This document shows, in pieces, positions 34,401 to 47,500 of a DNA stretch of 64,000 nt; position 1 is the first letter of the stretch; every line of letters begins with the position of its first letter. The notes beneath the pieces are model-generated. The model saw only the letters and a program-made list of their open reading frames with translations. It had not been told where the DNA came from and did not search any database. Origin of the DNA: Semisulcospira habei (lineage: Eukaryota > Mollusca > Gastropoda > Semisulcospiridae); assembly GCA_036245525.1 (NCBI GenBank), contig BTPG01000005.1:126245725-126309724 (forward strand), read 5' to 3'. The translations under genes and the position numbers were made by a program.

Positions 34401-37400
34401 CCAGTCTGTGACTTTTAGACCTAATAGCTCTATCTGTTGGTGAGCATCACAGTTGGAGCATCATCTCCTGCAGTCGATGGCTTCAAGTTGACTCCCTTGT
34501 GTGTGTTCCAAGTATTAGTGCCTGCATGCACAAGGGGGTTAACCCATATAACCCCACGGCCAGACTTCACACATTTTGGAGGTGTTATCTAACGACCAGT
34601 TGTAGGAGATGATGGATCGATCATGATAATTCAAGGGTAGTGCCATGTGAGCTTGGCGCCTTAAGGCGCCAAGCTCATCAGGCACTACCCTTGAATTATC
34701 ATGATCAATCCATCTCCTGCCGCAGGGCGTTGGGGCTAAATGGGTTAAACAGATGCAGGAAACCACTTACCCTCTGTTTCAACGCCTCCTGAAACTTGAG
34801 CAATGGTCTGCGTTTGTGATCAGCACCTCTGTATTCACACCCGTACTCGATGATGCGATGGGCCTGCAAGTGCAACAAGAGATGTCTCATTTCCTAAAAC
34901 CTGGAACTTGCACTGAGATAGCACAGAGATTGGAGGCGAGAGGAAAAGGAGGGATAACAGACAACTCATTGCACAGACTAACTTTCATTAACCCTGCAGA
35001 AATCATCTCAACAGCAAAAATGGCAAAGCCCTTAAGCCTCACACATTACCATGACCGATCCACATAATTAATCTAATCTAATTAATCTAATCTTTGTGAC
35101 CCAAATACACAATATGCAAGTGTTCTAACGTAAGTAAAGGGTTGGCTTTTGCACCTGTGAAATCCATCTTTTCTCAAAATGTATGCACTTTTTATCAACC
35201 TCCCGTGACTCTTATGTGTAGTGAACCAAATTAGTATAAAAAAGATCTTATTATCAGCTACCTTTGTGACAAATTTGGTCTAAAACCTTTGCAAAAAGTC
35301 TGATAACTAAATTTTACAATAAAATAGACACGATTCACATTATCTGTCGATCTCTTGTGAGCTTTGACCTTTTCAAGGGGTCATCCTGATTAACATGCAT
35401 AGGAAGGCAATTTAGATTTGAAGTTGAGAATAGTATTTGAGAAAAAACACCTTCTGTCAAAATATGGCCGTTGTGTACCTATGTCCTGATCTCTTGTGAC
35501 CCTTGACCTTTCCCAGGGATCAAACAAATTACTAATTAGTACGCATAGAAAGGTCTTACCATCAGGTATCTTTTACATGTACCAAGTTTAGGTTTGGAGT
35601 ACTTAGTGAATACTTTTTTGACAGAAAACAAAATGGTCAAAATACAGATATTTTTTACTACTTCTGAACCCCTGTGACCTTGACCTTTGAGAGACATCAA
35701 TGAAATTGATATTGTTTAGATAAAGGTCTTGCCACATACTATCCTTGGGCCAAGTTTAAAGGCTGTGGTCTCCGAGAAAATGCCAACGTTAAAGTTTACC
35801 ATGGACAACAGACAATAGACAATGGACAGATGACCACTGGCCCATTACACAATGTCACTTTTACTATTGCATATGAGCAAAAAAAGTGCTATCGACAGCC
35901 GAAGGGCAAATGAAAGAAAAAAAATTAGGTGTAAAAATTTAAGAAGTTCCCTGCTTTACGGGAAAGGAAATTAATCCAAAAAGCCAGCTCAAAACACACT
36001 ACAAAAAAATGGATTTTTCTCTAAAATGTATTTTTTCGAAAAATACTTACTGATGGCATTACTACTAGGAAGGTTCGCTTAGCATACCAATTTTAGCCCA
36101 TAAAACTCATTGTGCACATACCACAACCAGGGAGGCGACTCTAGGGGGTCGTTACCAAGAGGCCCTGAGTTGCCTCCCTTTACCTCCCTATCCGGTGGCG
36201 CGCTCATCCGTTTCCCGCCAGTCTCTTTGCCCAAGCGCACTGGCGGCAAGCGGGGTAAGAGGGAGGGACCTCTGAGTAATGCCATTGGTAAGTATTTTTC
36301 GAAAAAATGCATTTTAGAGAAAAATCTATTTGTTTTCTCAAAATCTTTACCGATGGCATTACTACTAGGAAGAATGGCGAATAGAAGGATTGTGCCACCC
36401 CCTATGCAGACCCCCGGTGCAATACGCCGGGTGCTTCCGCATGCTAGCTATCGACGCCCCCCCTTCGGGCCCACTCCTGACAATTTTAGCTAGGCGTTGC
36501 CCACAGCGCCTGTGGCGCCAGGAGGGAGTGCTGCGCCACCAAGATGTCCCCCACTAGGGCCAGGTTGACGCACTGGCCGGATAGGTCTCGCAGGTAGAAG
36601 CGGACGAAGGAAGACTCAGCCCGCCAACCCGCGGCAGCCCCAATGTCTCTCACTGCGCAGTTGCGGTCTGAGCCGATGCCTGCAGCCACTGTTCCTACCT
36701 CATGTGCCTGGGTGTGCATCGTCCTCACCTGTTCTGGGGAGAGCTTTTTGTACGTTGGCCTGAAAATCCGGTGTAGCCAGGAAGGGATCATCTGCACGGA
36801 GAAGTCTCGTCTGCCTGGAGCCAAGGGCAGGAACAGGCATTGGCGCCCTTGTCTTGGTGGCTTAGTTCTGCGCAGGTATACCTTCAGTGCCTGGATGGGG
36901 TGCGGGGATATCTCGTCTGCCCGGAGCCAAGGGCAGGAACAGGCGTAAGCACCCTTGTCTTAGTTCTGCGCAGGTATACTTTTAAGTGCCCTGGGGCTGG
37001 TTTGTCACCCTAAGCAGGCCGACGGTCAGCCTGTGGCACGGTCGCTGGGAGCCGGATCTTTTACCCCGCACGTAGGATCAGTGAGGAGCTGTACCGAGCC
37101 ATCGGCCTTGCGTTGGAGACAGGGGGGGTCACACCGATAAAACGTGGATCTCGCTCATGCTGTGGCGAGGGTGAGCAGAAAGCCGTTCCTCTGGTTACGT
37201 CTCCAATCTGCGCCAGTGGTAGAGGCTTGAACCGTTCTGAGTTGAAACCCGGTGAGCACCCAGGACAAGCCCCAGCAAGGAATCATCGAGGGGAAGGACG
37301 GCTGCTGAAGCTCCAAGTGCGCCCTCAGATCCGAGAGGTCCTTGAAGGCACCTGCGTCCAGCCGTCCCCGGCATCAGTCTGTGTCCGCCACCATTGCCAG

Positions 37401-40400
37401 GTAACCTCAGATGGTGATGAGTGCCAGGTTCTGCTTGGAGAATAACCACAGAAGGAACTCGGCCAATTGGGGGGGGGGGGGGGGTAGCCAGGCCTGTGGG
37501 GGAGAGCCACTCTGCTGCGCACCAGACCTGGAGTACACGACACTTCCCTGGTAGCGTAACCTTTATGGTAGAGGCCCTGCGAGCCGCTGCGATTGCTTCC
37601 ACTGCTGCCCCCAAGGCGTCTCTTGCTGCGAGGGCCTGCCTGACCATCTTCAAGCGTGTAGCAGCATTCGTTCCGGGCACGGACGAACCACTGCTGTTGG
37701 GGTTGCTTGAGCATCGTACATGGCGTGGGGAGCCTCGGCGGCGGGCCCATGGCGAGACTCAGGAGGTCTGTGGTCCAGCTCCTGGTCCAGCTGGAGCGGC
37801 CACGAGGATCCCGATTCTATTGCTGCCCCTGAGCTTCTGGAGCCCCTTGGTACCAGCACTGTGGGAGGGAACGTGAACGCTAGATGTCCGTCCCACGGAA
37901 AGGAGGCGCGCCTACAGCCCTGGCTTATGGACTGGGATGCGGAGGCAAGAGTGGCAGCTTCCTGTGCCCCCTCGTGGCGAAGAGGTCGATCCTCGGCGTC
38001 TCCCAGCGTGCACAGAGTAGCTGGAAGATATCCGAGCGCAGTGACCACTCTGTGTGACGAAGCTGGCCGCAGCGTGCTGTATGTAGGCCACCACCGTCGA
38101 GTTGTCGGAGAGCACCAGTATCTCATGTTGTGCGAGGCGTTCTTCCCCTTTCGACAAGCGCCAGACATGGCCTCCTCTCCAGCCAGTTGATACGTCTGCC
38201 TGCGCGGTCCCCGTCCACTTGCCTGCGGTTGTGACGAACTCTAGCCGTAGATACGTTCCCCAGCCGGTGAGGCTTGCGTCCGTGCAGATGGGGAGCTGTG
38301 GCGGAAGGGAGAAGAATGTAACCCCCAATGCTAGCCAGGACCTGTCCGTCCGCCGCTGGAGATGGGACTAGACCAACATCCATCCCAGAACCAGGCTTGC
38401 CAGATCGCCCGAGGAGGGTGCCAGTGCAGGAGCAGATGCAGCTGTCTCGGCCGAGTGTAGAACCTGCCGAGGGGTAAGGGATTCGCTGTAGCACTTAGTA
38501 GGCCCAAGCTGGAGCCAGACGCTGACCGGGAGAGCTTCTGCACGAGACACTTGGAGCGCTACCTACACTATCCCCTGTATCCGCCCTTCGGGGAGTCGTG
38601 CCCAGTTGATGTCAGTCAGGAACTCCATGCCTAGCTGGATAACCTGCGCGATGGAGTCAGGTCGGACTTGCCTCCGTTGACCAGGAATCCGAGTCGGCGG
38701 AGCACGGCTTTACCAGCCAGTGCTTGCGCGTAGCACATAGTTCGCTTGAAGGCTGCCAGAGAGATAAGGCACAGCGAGGTCAAATTCCACTCTCGCGCGC
38801 TCATTTTATTTATATCGCACTTGCTACTGTGCAGTACAAGGCGTGATTGGTGCTCTGCCGCTAAAACAACTACCTACAGGTTTGTATTCATAACACATCT
38901 CTGGCTAAAGTGACTGTTGTGAAAGCAACATCGTTCAAAAGTTGAAATTCTCACCTACACACCGATACCAAACATGACAACATTATGACTTACACTTGTG
39001 TAGCAGGTTATGGTGAAAAACATGAGAAGGAGAATTTGATGATGTATGATGTCGGTGTTTGTTGTGAAATTGACAAAGTTCCCACAGCTATAACACGAAG
39101 ACGTAACTTTTCCCAATGAAACACACTTGCATGCATAAGAGTCAGCATGCCTACAGTAAGTATCACTTACCGGATTTTCACTACGCGGTGGGGGACGGAA
39201 GCAGGAGGGTGGTTAATGAGGTCACCGACACGTCGCGTTCTGGCATTTCTCGCCCGCAGTCCTGGTACTCCACAGACTGCTAATGTCCTCCGTGTATTAA
39301 AATCCATTTAGTCCATCACAGGTCACAGTATTCAACAGTGTTTTTAAATATACCTTGCGGTTCAGCACATTTGCCGACACACTAGACATAAGAGCAATAC
39401 TGAGTTTCTGCTCACAAATATCACAAGACCGACACCGGCTAAACAGCGCTATACGAGAATTTTTTTGTTTTACTACTGAAGGAATGACGGAGTGGAGGAC
39501 GGGTGACACAAGTGTCATGTGCTCGGTCATGAGCAGTCTGAGTTTTTCTTCCTCTGTTTGCAAGCCAAATGTCCTGCTCTTTAAAATGTTAATGGTAGCG
39601 TGACTCTCTTCACCTCCCTGCTCTCCATGAAGCGCCAAACCAACTTTGCCATAAAATCAACGCATTGACATTCCAGGATATGTAGTTTCTGAATGATGCT
39701 ATTGGCTGGAAAAGTACTTCGAAAAAAACGAATGCAGTTTGCAATCTTGTCATCGATGTCTTGCGTTGATTCATTTCTGCTCTTCACCGGCATTTTGTGA
39801 GAAACATTTGTATGGACTTGTGAGCACAGTTCGTTAAGAATTCTGAACTTTAAAGATATGTCATGGGCTGCTGCATGAAGTATAGGATCATCTGTCAGCT
39901 TCATGGTATTGCTGATATTGATAACACTGTCACCAACATCAGTGAACACATCATACTTCAAGTAACGGTGGCAGTGGTTGCCAACAAACAAACGGCCATG
40001 GTATGCTTGCATGCATATCTTATTCCTCTTTAGTGCTTCATCAAAGCCAGAAGTGACAGGTCCGCACAGAAATGGCAACTTTGTCTCTTCTCTCTGAGCT
40101 TCTATTTTGTCCTCAAATTCTACTACCTGCTGCATCTTCTGCTCACGTCGTTTATCAAAATGCTCAGCACTCTCATTGTGTCTCTTGTTGCTCAACACTG
40201 CAATACCCTTGGTCAGCTGTTTTCTTTTTTCAAGTTCTTTGATGACTCTTACTTCTGAAATGTATTTTTCAAAAGGTGTGTTTCCATCATGTGCCTCCTT
40301 TCCCTCAGCCAGTCTTTCAGCAATGACTTTATCAAGTTCGTGGCATTCTTGCTCTAGGAGGGAATGATGTTCTTTGACTATACCTAGCAAAAGATGCAGG

Positions 40401-43400
40401 TATGGTGGTGCAGTTTGCGAAATCTCAACATCAAAGATTGGATCATGCACAACATTGTTGTAACCCTTGGCTTTCTTTTTGTCTCCTCCTGCATGCATGT
40501 ATCGCCTGTAAGCCTGCTTGATGTTGTTAAGAGTTCTCTGTTTCACTTGTACTCACTCATGTGAAGCTTTTTGTAGCTGACTTTTCGAACCTGTACACCA
40601 GAGACAAGGGTGGACCCCTTGTGCTCCTGAGAGACCAAAGAGTTTGACGAGGAAATCGTAATCGCCAAACAGAAATACACGTATCTGTTTTTCTTTCCAT
40701 TTCATGGTTTGGAGAACTGACACCTGCTCTTTAAACGGCTGCAAAATTGTTTGAAGATTTTCATGACTGTCTTTACAGTTAGCCATACACACCAAAATCG
40801 TATTGTGTTTAGAGTTAGGGTTTTGGAGATTAGCAACTTGAAGCATTGTTTTATAACTGTTACCGCCATGATCGGTAGACAAGATGGCGGCCATGCAACA
40901 CCTCCTGGCCGCCCGCTCCGGCAGAAATGGTCGCCACCGACAGAATTCTAGCCATTGTACCTTCGTTTGATATACGATGTCACTAGGCCCTGCAATGCTG
41001 CATCACGACCGGTATTTCTTTTTGATGACTTTTGTAAATTTGATGTGCTGTGACTGTTAATTGGATTTCATATTTTTCTCCGCTGTGCCGCTATGCTGGG
41101 AGTTATACACGCTGATTCTTGTTGTACCAAGCGGATATCAGAAGAACAGCGCGCGCTATGCTGTGGCAATACATCCAACGTGCTTTCCTCCCCTTTCATC
41201 ATTTCATCTCAGGAGTGGCTCTTCCGGCACGCCGCCACGCTCAATATCACGGCCTGCGCTAGCCTAGTGCACTCAACGAAGCCAGTACCAGCAAGCTTCA
41301 GGCCCCACATTCCAGCCGAATGATGTAATGACAGACACCTCCCAGATGCAGTGACTGTGTTTCTTACTGAACAGCCGCGTGTGTACTTTAGATTGATTGA
41401 TTGATTGTACATTGCTTAACGTCCCGACAGCAACAAGGCTTTCTCAGGACGTGCCTGCACTGCTTGTGAAAAAAAAAACTAAACAGAAAATTGAATGTAT
41501 GTCGCCAGCCGGTCAAATACGTTAAATAAACCTACAACATGGGGCCTAAATAAAGCTAAGACCATTTAGCAACACACATCCAATATCAAGAGCTACAGGC
41601 AGTGCAGACAGTAGGGAGAGTTTTAAAAAGGCAAATACAGGTGAATGGACAAAGGGTAGACAGAAACACATGCCCCAGAATAGAGAGAAAAACCCACCCT
41701 GTGGGGCTGACCAGGGTGACCCTGGGAACTAAAAAATACCTAACCCCACCCAAGTCCCCCAAGGCAGACCCGGGTGGGGTGTGTACTTTAGAAACCATCA
41801 GACTGCTTTCACGTTAATAATGTAGTTCTACTAGGTTTGTTTTTAAAATGAATATGAAGTTATATACTAGTTAAGTTCAGTATAATTAAGGTGGTGACTG
41901 TTTATGCCAGAGCGACTGTCTAAACACCGGCGCTGTACTATGGCGGCGACAGGCCCCCAGGTGCCGTTTGACGTTGCGTTGTTCAGTTTTATGTTGCCTA
42001 GATCGAAGATCGTCTCCGTATCGACGCGGGTATTTTGTTTCTGTTGTTAACTTGTTTTATGTACTAGTTTTAGCCAAGTAGGAACTTAATAAAGAACATT
42101 ATAATAGTGTGTTCAGGAGACATATGGCTGTCCGCTTAGCATTCTGTTTTTGTCAGGGAGGTTCGGGTCGGGATGAGGCCACTGGCGCTGGCCATTAGAT
42201 GCCTTGGCGACGGGCTTCACCCGTCCCGAGTCATTGTCCATTGTGTGGCTCTGTTATTGTAATTTGTGGAATGAGCGAGTGAGTGAATGTAAGCAGCTCC
42301 TGTGGTGGCAAAAATGTGAATTTCCCCATGAGGGATTAATAAAGTATTATTGTATTGTATTGTATCTCCTCCTAGTTTTATCCAAATTTCATCATTTGGT
42401 ATTTGTGCATGCCATTCAAGAAGATTTGCAGCTTCAAACTTGTCAAGAACTTCAGGAACAAAATGTGTGAGATCCTCTATGTAGGCGACAGGCGTTTTCT
42501 GGCTTTCTTTCTTGTTTGTGACTTTGATTTCAAAGGTCAGATTCTTTTGTTCAATGGTCACTGTGCCACAGAGTGCTTCTTTCTGGGTCTGCCTTTCCTT
42601 TCTTTCACTTTCAAGGTTGACACCAATACTTCTCATGAAGCGTTTGTATGTTCTGTACTTGGACCAGCTTAATCCTAGATTGGTTCTCAGAGCAATACCC
42701 TGTTTTCTACAGACATACACGGATCCCCTATGGCCTGCTCTGTCTAATATTGCAGTCATTTTTCCTTTCTTTCTCATCTTAACTCGTCAGTTATTTGTTC
42801 AGCTGCATCCACTTCTGATCCACCAGACATATTTGCTCTAGCACGGGCTAGTACCTTTGACCTTCATATTACTGCTGACGTTGCACCTGTTGTTGGTTTT
42901 ATGGTTTGGGTATGTGCATAAAATACAAAGGCTGTCCTCCAGTCTTGCAACGGATTGTGGCATCAGCTGATTCATTAAGCATTGTGCGGTTTAGTGCCGT
43001 CGGATATTTTTCTTCCTCCTTTGTTAATGGCATCTGCAGTTCCTGGACAGGTCGAAGGCTGGGTCGTTTGATATGTGGAGATGTGGTTTAATATCGACAC
43101 CCATTTTTTTCAAAGGGTGAAATGGCTATTTCATGCGTCCGCTTGGTTGGTGGAGATAGGGTCCACATTCTTTGTAACGGCGACGTTTGAGCATCGACTT
43201 TGCATGGCGTTTTACGGGGAGTAGACATCAGCGGAATGAAAACTTGTATACCACTATCACCTTCATTGGTGCTGTTATTAGTGTCAGTGTTATGAGTGTC
43301 ACTGTGACATTCCGCAGATCGAAACCCTTCGCTGGTCGTCCTCCTTTACCTAGATGCATGAAATGAACACACACGACACATTCTTCAACACTCGTATTTG

Positions 43401-44554
43401 GATCGAACATGGTCCAAATGTGTTGTGATGAGGCAATATCAGATGCCGCATTTCATGTTGTCTCCGCAGGCACACGTGTTTCAGAGTCTATCCGTTTCAT
43501 CTGACTATAGCAACTACTACACATTGTTTTGGAGTGCATCAGGTCTTTGTCTTCCTGGATATTAATTCCATAACACTTGTGAATTAAGTGTTCATATTTG
43601 ATACAAAGATATGACCTTTTTATCACTGTGTTTCTTTTGTGATCTCCCGCCACATATTCTGCACAATGCATTTAATCGCAGTGCATGGAACACACCTGTA
43701 CGTACACAGACTGTATGCGTTTCATCAGACTCCACAGGGCTTCCGTTTTAGTGTGTCTGTGTGTCTATGACGCACTAAAACTCAAAATCACGTACTGAAA
43801 ATGTAACCAAGGGGTAGTTAGACGCACTAAAATTATCCTTGCACCACCATGCGTACCCTAACTGAGGTCGGTGACAGTCGTTCTACTTTTAGTGACGAGT
43901 TGGTTCGTTTAGCCGCTCGCTTGGTCGCGGGTGCTTTCAGAATCACCCTGACTCGGGATCCTGCAAGTGTAACTTGATGGGCAAACTATTAGTTTACGTG
44001 TGGTATCAGCATGTTATTACAAAGTGCGTGCTACATGTTGAACGCGTTATTTGCTGTGACGTCACCATTCATACTATTATGGGATACCGCATCATGCGTT
44101 CACTTTCGATCTTGAACGAAGTTGTAAATGGCGGAGAAAAAGCAAAGGAAGCTGGAATGCTTCGGATTCTTCAATCCGGCATCGTCTGATCTTGATAATC
44201 GCTTAGAAGAAAGTTGCACTTCAACACCGTCGTCTCCATCGACAAGCGACAGTACCAGAAATTATACCCCTGGGCCGTGTGTGGCACCGCCGCTGCGACG
44301 CAGTTTTCAGAGTTCATGGCTGCGTGTATTTCCATGGCTAAAGCACGACGGCACACAGATGACATGCACAATATGCATGGAGGCAAACTCAAAAAGCAAG
44401 TCCAGAAATTTCAACAGAAATAAGATTGTCAGATTTTTATCGTGGTCGATCCATCTTCTGGTACACAGCCGGTTATTAGGCAAAAGCTCTAAAATTGGAG
44501 AAATACATCTTTCGGGTTAAATGGGTTGAAAGCAACTTTTAAGTACATCAGTTT

Positions 44555-44585
<31 letters not shown>

Positions 44586-47500
44586 TTAGACAAGTCAGAC
44601 TTTGGTTGTCAATCTGCATTCAGCAGCAGAAAAAGCTATATTCTCTGTTACAATACATTATCAAATGATCATACAAATAAATACATATATATGTGTTTTT
44701 CTCTGTGTGTGTTTGAGAGAGAGACGGAGAGGGAGACATTGAGACTTTTGCACGATAGCTCACCAGTTAAAGAATCGGTATCATGTAAGGGAGACGCACA
44801 CGCACCGTCACAACAAATTTAAAGAGGAGAGAGCGAAACGAGTTAGAACATACAGATGATGCAGTTTTTCTTAAATAAATTTGCGACCCTCTATTATGCT
44901 CAGATGGGGGTCTGTGTTCCTTCTAAAATTTATACCTGGGGGTCTACAGACCCTTTAACCTGTTGTGCAAACAGAAGCCCTGCTCCATCATGATCAAAAG
45001 TTAAATCAAAAGTACATGTACAAGGTTTACTGTTAGTGTTATTATTTCCAGAGAAAGAAAAAGACTATCTCCTCAATAGTATCCATGTAACTAAGCCCTC
45101 ACTTTCCCCGATTCGGCCGGGAGTGTACCAAGGCAGGCGCCTGGTACTTGTCTGTCGACACTTGTCAGTGACCTCAATAACCACCTTCCTGCTTCCGTCC
45201 CCCACCGCATAGCGAAAATCGGGTAAGTGATACTTTCTGTAGGCATGCTGACCCTTATGCATGCAAGTGTGTTTCATTGAGAAAAGTTACGTCTTCGTGT
45301 TATGGCTGTGGGAACTTTGTTTATTTCACAACAAACGACATCGTACATCAACAAATTCTCATTCTCTTTATTTTTACCATAATCTGCTACACAAGTGTAA
45401 GTCGTAATGTTGTCATGTTTGGTATCAGTGTGTAGGTGAAAATTTCAACTTTTGAATGATGTTGCTTTCACAACAGTCACTTTAGGCAGAGATGTGTTAT
45501 GAATACAAACGTGTAGGTAGTTGTTATAGTGGCAGAGCACTGGACACGCCATGTATCGAGCAGTAGCAAGTGCGATATAAATAGAATGAGTGCGCGAGAG
45601 TGGAATTTGACCTCGCCGCGCCTTATCTCTCTGGCAGCTAGAAGCGAACTAAGTGTCAGCTATGGTAAAGGTGTCGGAGCAGAGTCAGCAAGGCATCCCT
45701 GTCCTCCTCCAACGCCTTCACCGTCTGGTTCCGGAGGAGCAGATCATCCAGGTAGTTGAATGCTGGGCTGGAGGCCGCTTGTCGGAACCTGGAAAATCAA
45801 CTCCGTCTAAGACCCTGGTGAAGACCCATGGGCTGAGGTTGAGTTTGAACGGCAGGGCCCGAAACTGATACTTCGTGGAAGGTGAAGCACAGATACTGCA
45901 GCGACGCCGGGTGGACGGGTACGTGGAGACATGCGTCCGCTAGGTCGAAGCTCATTTCGAAATCCTGAAGTGAGGGGTCGAAATGTACTTGTTCAGTGCT
46001 GACAGGTCTATCACTGGCCGCCACTTGCCTCCGGGCTTGGAAACTAGGAAGAGCCGACTGTAGAAGGCTGGGGAGTTGGGACAAAAGACCACCTCCATGG
46101 CCTCCTTCTGGAGTAGAGACATTACCTCGCCGTGAAGCGCTGCCGCCTTGTCTTGATCCCCCGGTACACGAGTCCACAGGGGGGAGTGTCGCAACGGAGT
46201 GGAAGACTGGAAGGAGATCCTCAGTCCCAATGTTACGGTCGATAGAATCCAAGGGTCGTCCTGAAACAGCTGGCGTCACGTGCTGCTGTGGAGGGCTAGT
46301 CTCCTGCCGACCAAAGACCCTACAGGAGTCGGCGGGAGGGCGGGGATTGAGTCAGCGTACCCGGCCGCGCCCTCGCTTCCGGGCGCCTCTGGGCCAGGTA
46401 GGGGAGGGTGCAGGGAAAGCGCGCGAACACACGGGTAGGGGGCGGAAGCCGTCTCGGCCCCTAAGAGGCCGGAGGGTCTGAGGAAACGCAGGGTGCGACC
46501 CACGGCTCTGCGCGCCGACTGAACGACTGAAAGCGAGTGGAGGAGGATCCTGCCGAGGGGGGCCAGAGCTCTTTCACTGTCTCCTTCACCGTCTGCCAGG
46601 TCGGTCCAAACAGTAGGGTTCCCCCGAGCAGAGCCTGGCACAGCTGCGTCTTCACCGAAGCTGGAAGTGAGGGGGCAGCGTCCGAGCAGCTCATCCCAAC
46701 GCAGAGGTCGCAGTTGGAGGCCGCCACCCTGGAGTTGGCCGAGGAGAGGTACGCCACCCTATTCGCCGCCACTAGCACCGTGTGTATTCCGCGTAGAGGC
46801 GCCAAGGCTGGGAGGTCCCAGGTGTTCTCCAAATACTTGACCATAGACTGCGTCGCCATCTTAAAATCCGCGCACGCCAGGGAGTTGTGGACCAAGGACG
46901 CAGTACTGTCCAAGCCTCGTGATGCTTGTGTCCGTTGGCCGCGAGGCGCCCCTGTCTGCAACAATGCCTCCTTGTCTATGGTTTGAAGGGGACAGGAGAA
47001 CGTTTGGGAGTGACCTGCATACCAATGCTGGCAGAAGCTGATATCCATCCCCGCCGGCCATCAAGAGTCCGAGAAGAAGCCCTGGACCCTGAAGCCGCCC
47101 TGTCGCAGGTGCGCCGAGAAGGGCCTCCGCTAGGTCCCTGAAGCCCGACGGTTAAGAGAGAGACTTGAAACGCTTGGGCTGCTGCGGAGCGTCGACCATC
47201 GCAGAGGCCTTCCTCTTCAGGGGCAGAGATGGAGGGCAGTACTCCGGTGGGAGAAATGACACGATGAGCCGTGACGCCTCGTCCAAGGAGTGGCGAGAAT
47301 GCGAAGCCGGAGCCACGTCGACCGAGATGGAGGAGAGCGACGAACAGCCGCTGGGTGATGCCAAGTGAACGTCGCCTACGCCCAGCGCTGACACTTAATC
47401 CTCTGGGTGAAGACTAAGCGCCTCCTCATCGTCCGTCATGGCCCGCAAAGGGGGAGAAACTGGAGGCCTGTGTGTCAACCGAGGAATGGAACCCGAGGAG

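Larger units (their letters stand above)
39297..43671 (-). pseudogene. DDE transposase resembling RAG1/Transib/CMC lineage (broken)
   Basis: In order on the minus strand: a Cys/His-rich N-terminus (43671-43453; CIKYEHLIHKCYGINI, then MCSSCYSQMKR); CVVCVHF with GKGGRPAKG (about 43370-43330); LTKEEEKYPTALNRTM and CKTGGQPLYFM (about 43030-42930); LGLSWSKYRTYKRFM (42690-42640); IWIKLGGD (42390-42365) resuming as HGGNSYKTM (40880); NPNSKHNTILVCM, KDSHENLQTIL; VFLFGDYDFLVKLFGLSGAQ followed by HPCLWC (about 40660-40600); TAPPYLHLLLGIV; QAYHGRLFVGNHCH; KLHILE; and, after a frameshift near 39640, ALHGEQGGEESHATIN with the likely catalytic Glu. The Asp regions, the CxxC insertion, PPxLHxxLGI and the terminal Glu match the layout known for RAG1 and Transib relatives. 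Stops, frameshifts and an insertion make it inactive. DDE type is secure, exact superfamily is not. Confidence 0.7.
38705..45674 (-). mobile_element. 7 kb DNA transposon with about 0.55 kb TIRs and RAG1/Transib-like transposase
   Basis: The ends CGGCTTTACCAG (left) and ACACCTTTACCATAG (right, read inward) are inverted, and homology continues for about 540 bp, including GCTGCCAGAGAGATAAGGC and TTTGTATTCATAACACATCT on both arms. CGGAGCA occurs at 38698-38704 and 45675-45681 and is a candidate 7 bp target duplication; removing the element restores the DIRS-d RT codons LLR-RLGF. The interior encodes a decayed transposase (39297-43671, minus), a later retroposon insertion (40874-42364) and a fragment of another transposase (44128-44420, plus). 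44520-45110 holds no gene apart from a (CA)n tract. Confidence 0.85.

Noticed and set aside
38734..45655. CAC-starting ends (CACATAG/CACTTAG) as the true termini of the RAG-like transposon
   Set aside because: They would resemble RAG-type heptamers, but no duplication flanks them, and inverted similarity plus the CGGAGCA repeat extend further out. Extra copies would settle it.
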